In this document: in pieces, positions 5,506 through 5,699 of the stretch
Layout: the number at the start of each line of letters is the position of its first letter
Numbering within the stretch: position 1 is the stretch's first letter
NCBI GenBank assembly: GCA_034409055.1
Contig: DAOUMU010000038.1
Coordinates: 1-5,699, forward strand
Direction of reading: 5' to 3'
Length of the DNA stretch: 5,699 nucleotides
From: DAOUMU01 sp034409055
Lineage (GTDB): Bacteria; Chloroflexota; Anaerolineae; 4572-78; J111
Made by a program: the position numbers and the translations under genes
Notes under the pieces: generated by a model
The model's input: the letters and a program-made list of their open reading frames with translations, nothing else
What the model was told of the DNA's origin: nothing
The model's database searches: none

Positions 5506-5534
5506 TTGACAATATTTTTGTTATGTACTATTTT
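5506..5534 (+). promoter_or_regulatory. Promoter of the IclR-type regulator gene
   Basis: TTGACA (5506-5511), 17 nt, then TATTTT (5529-5534) is a perfect -35 with 4/6 at -10. The predicted start is near 5541, about 53 nt before the TTG start codon. ATGTTCCG at 5548-5555 lies just after the start site, a position suited to autorepression. Confidence 0.5.
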
Positions 5535-5593
5535 ATGCGTTGAGATAATGTTCCGATACATTTAAGATGTGACGGATGGGAGGTAATTACCCC

Positions 5594-5699
5594 TTGAGCC
5601 AATCAATTCGTGCTGTGGAGCGGGCTTTGGATATCCTCTTGTGCTTCTCCAGGCAGACACCCGAGTTGACCATGACCCAAATTGCCGAGCAGGTTGGGC
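5594..5699 (+). CDS. IclR-family transcriptional regulator, N-terminus (cut by the window edge)
   Basis: The frame reads SIRAVERALDILLCFSRQ then ELTMTQIAEQVG and is open to the window end. The pattern of ...AVxRALDIL followed by LTxxQIAExxG is the start of the IclR winged helix-turn-helix; the effector-binding domain would follow to the right. I chose the TTG at 5594 because a strong GGGAGGT lies 9-10 nt before it. An in-frame ATG at 5576 would add six residues (MGGNYP) but lacks a ribosome site and would place the Shine-Dalgarno sequence inside the coding region. It is transcribed away from the aminotransferase, a classic arrangement for a regulator of its neighbour. IclR proteins usually sense small organic acids; the effector here is unknown. 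Confidence 0.85.
   Translation, partial: MSQSIRAVERALDILLCFSRQTPELTMTQIAEQVG

Larger units (their letters stand above)
5314..5593. promoter_or_regulatory. Divergent control region between the aminotransferase and IclR-type genes
   Basis: There is no gene in this AT-rich stretch. It contains back-to-back promoters whose -35 hexamers form a 7-bp inverted pair (TTGTCAA 5476-5482, TTGACAA 5506-5512). Between them is the tandem 8-mer TCGTAGTT at 5491-5498 and 5499-5506. The motif ATGTTCCG occurs at 5409-5416 and 5548-5555, downstream of each predicted start. At the first of these, TGTTC and GAACA (5410-5414, 5424-5428) form an inverted pair with 9-nt spacing. The layout fits joint control by the regulator encoded at 5594. 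Confidence 0.5.

Noticed and set aside
5337..5561. Minus-strand frame of 74 codons upstream of the aminotransferase
   Set aside because: It covers the AT-rich divergent promoter region and has no motif or ribosome site.
3868..5562. Shared CGATACA in the 3854-3876 palindrome and near 5554-5560, suggesting one regulator for both sites
   Set aside because: Seven shared bases are too few; the second site lacks the palindrome, so common control is not supported.

Overview
This is a bacterial chromosome segment of middling GC. It carries a leftward catabolic or anaerobic-type operon, a decayed insertion sequence, a leftward aminotransferase gene and the first codons of a divergent regulator at the right edge. 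The E. coli-like TTGACA-17-nt promoters, clear AGGAGG-type ribosome sites and a 2[4Fe-4S] ferredoxin fit an ordinary bacterium with anaerobic or low-potential redox metabolism. A Chloroflexota or deltaproteobacteria-like host is possible, but this is only an impression from family types and cannot be settled from the sequence.

Positions 1-3183, all minus strand, read right to left: FMN nitroreductase-family protein, a 155-residue unrecognised protein with a V4R-like tail, then alpha and beta subunits of a family I CoA-transferase (GctAB/IpdAB type), then a small ferredoxin. A further gene may begin at 54 and run off the left edge. Spacing is tight (4-nt overlap, then gaps of 12, about 18 and 52 nt), so one transcript is likely. 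The set suggests handling of a CoA thioester coupled to flavin/iron-sulfur electron transfer, but the substrate cannot be read from the sequence.

Positions 3184-4032 hold no intact gene. At 3321-3708 lies a 388-bp internally deleted IS5-family element. It has 19-bp terminal inverted repeats (18/19 matching) and the C-terminal end of a DDE transposase, broken by an in-frame TGA. To its right is a near-consensus leftward promoter (TTGACA-17-TATATT) overlapped by a perfect 8-bp-arm palindrome, a probable repressor operator. Several further inverted repeats surround it. The simplest reading is that this regulated promoter serves the leftward operon and that the IS relic lies in its long leader, though the promoter could instead be an orphan.

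Positions 4033-5313 (minus) encode a class Ic aspartate aminotransferase-like PLP enzyme with its key residues present. Positions 5314-5593 form a divergent control region with two back-to-back TTGACA promoters, a tandem 8-mer between them and a repeated ATGTTCCG motif downstream of both. At 5594 a rightward IclR-family regulator begins and is cut by the window edge. It is a candidate regulator of itself and of the aminotransferase.
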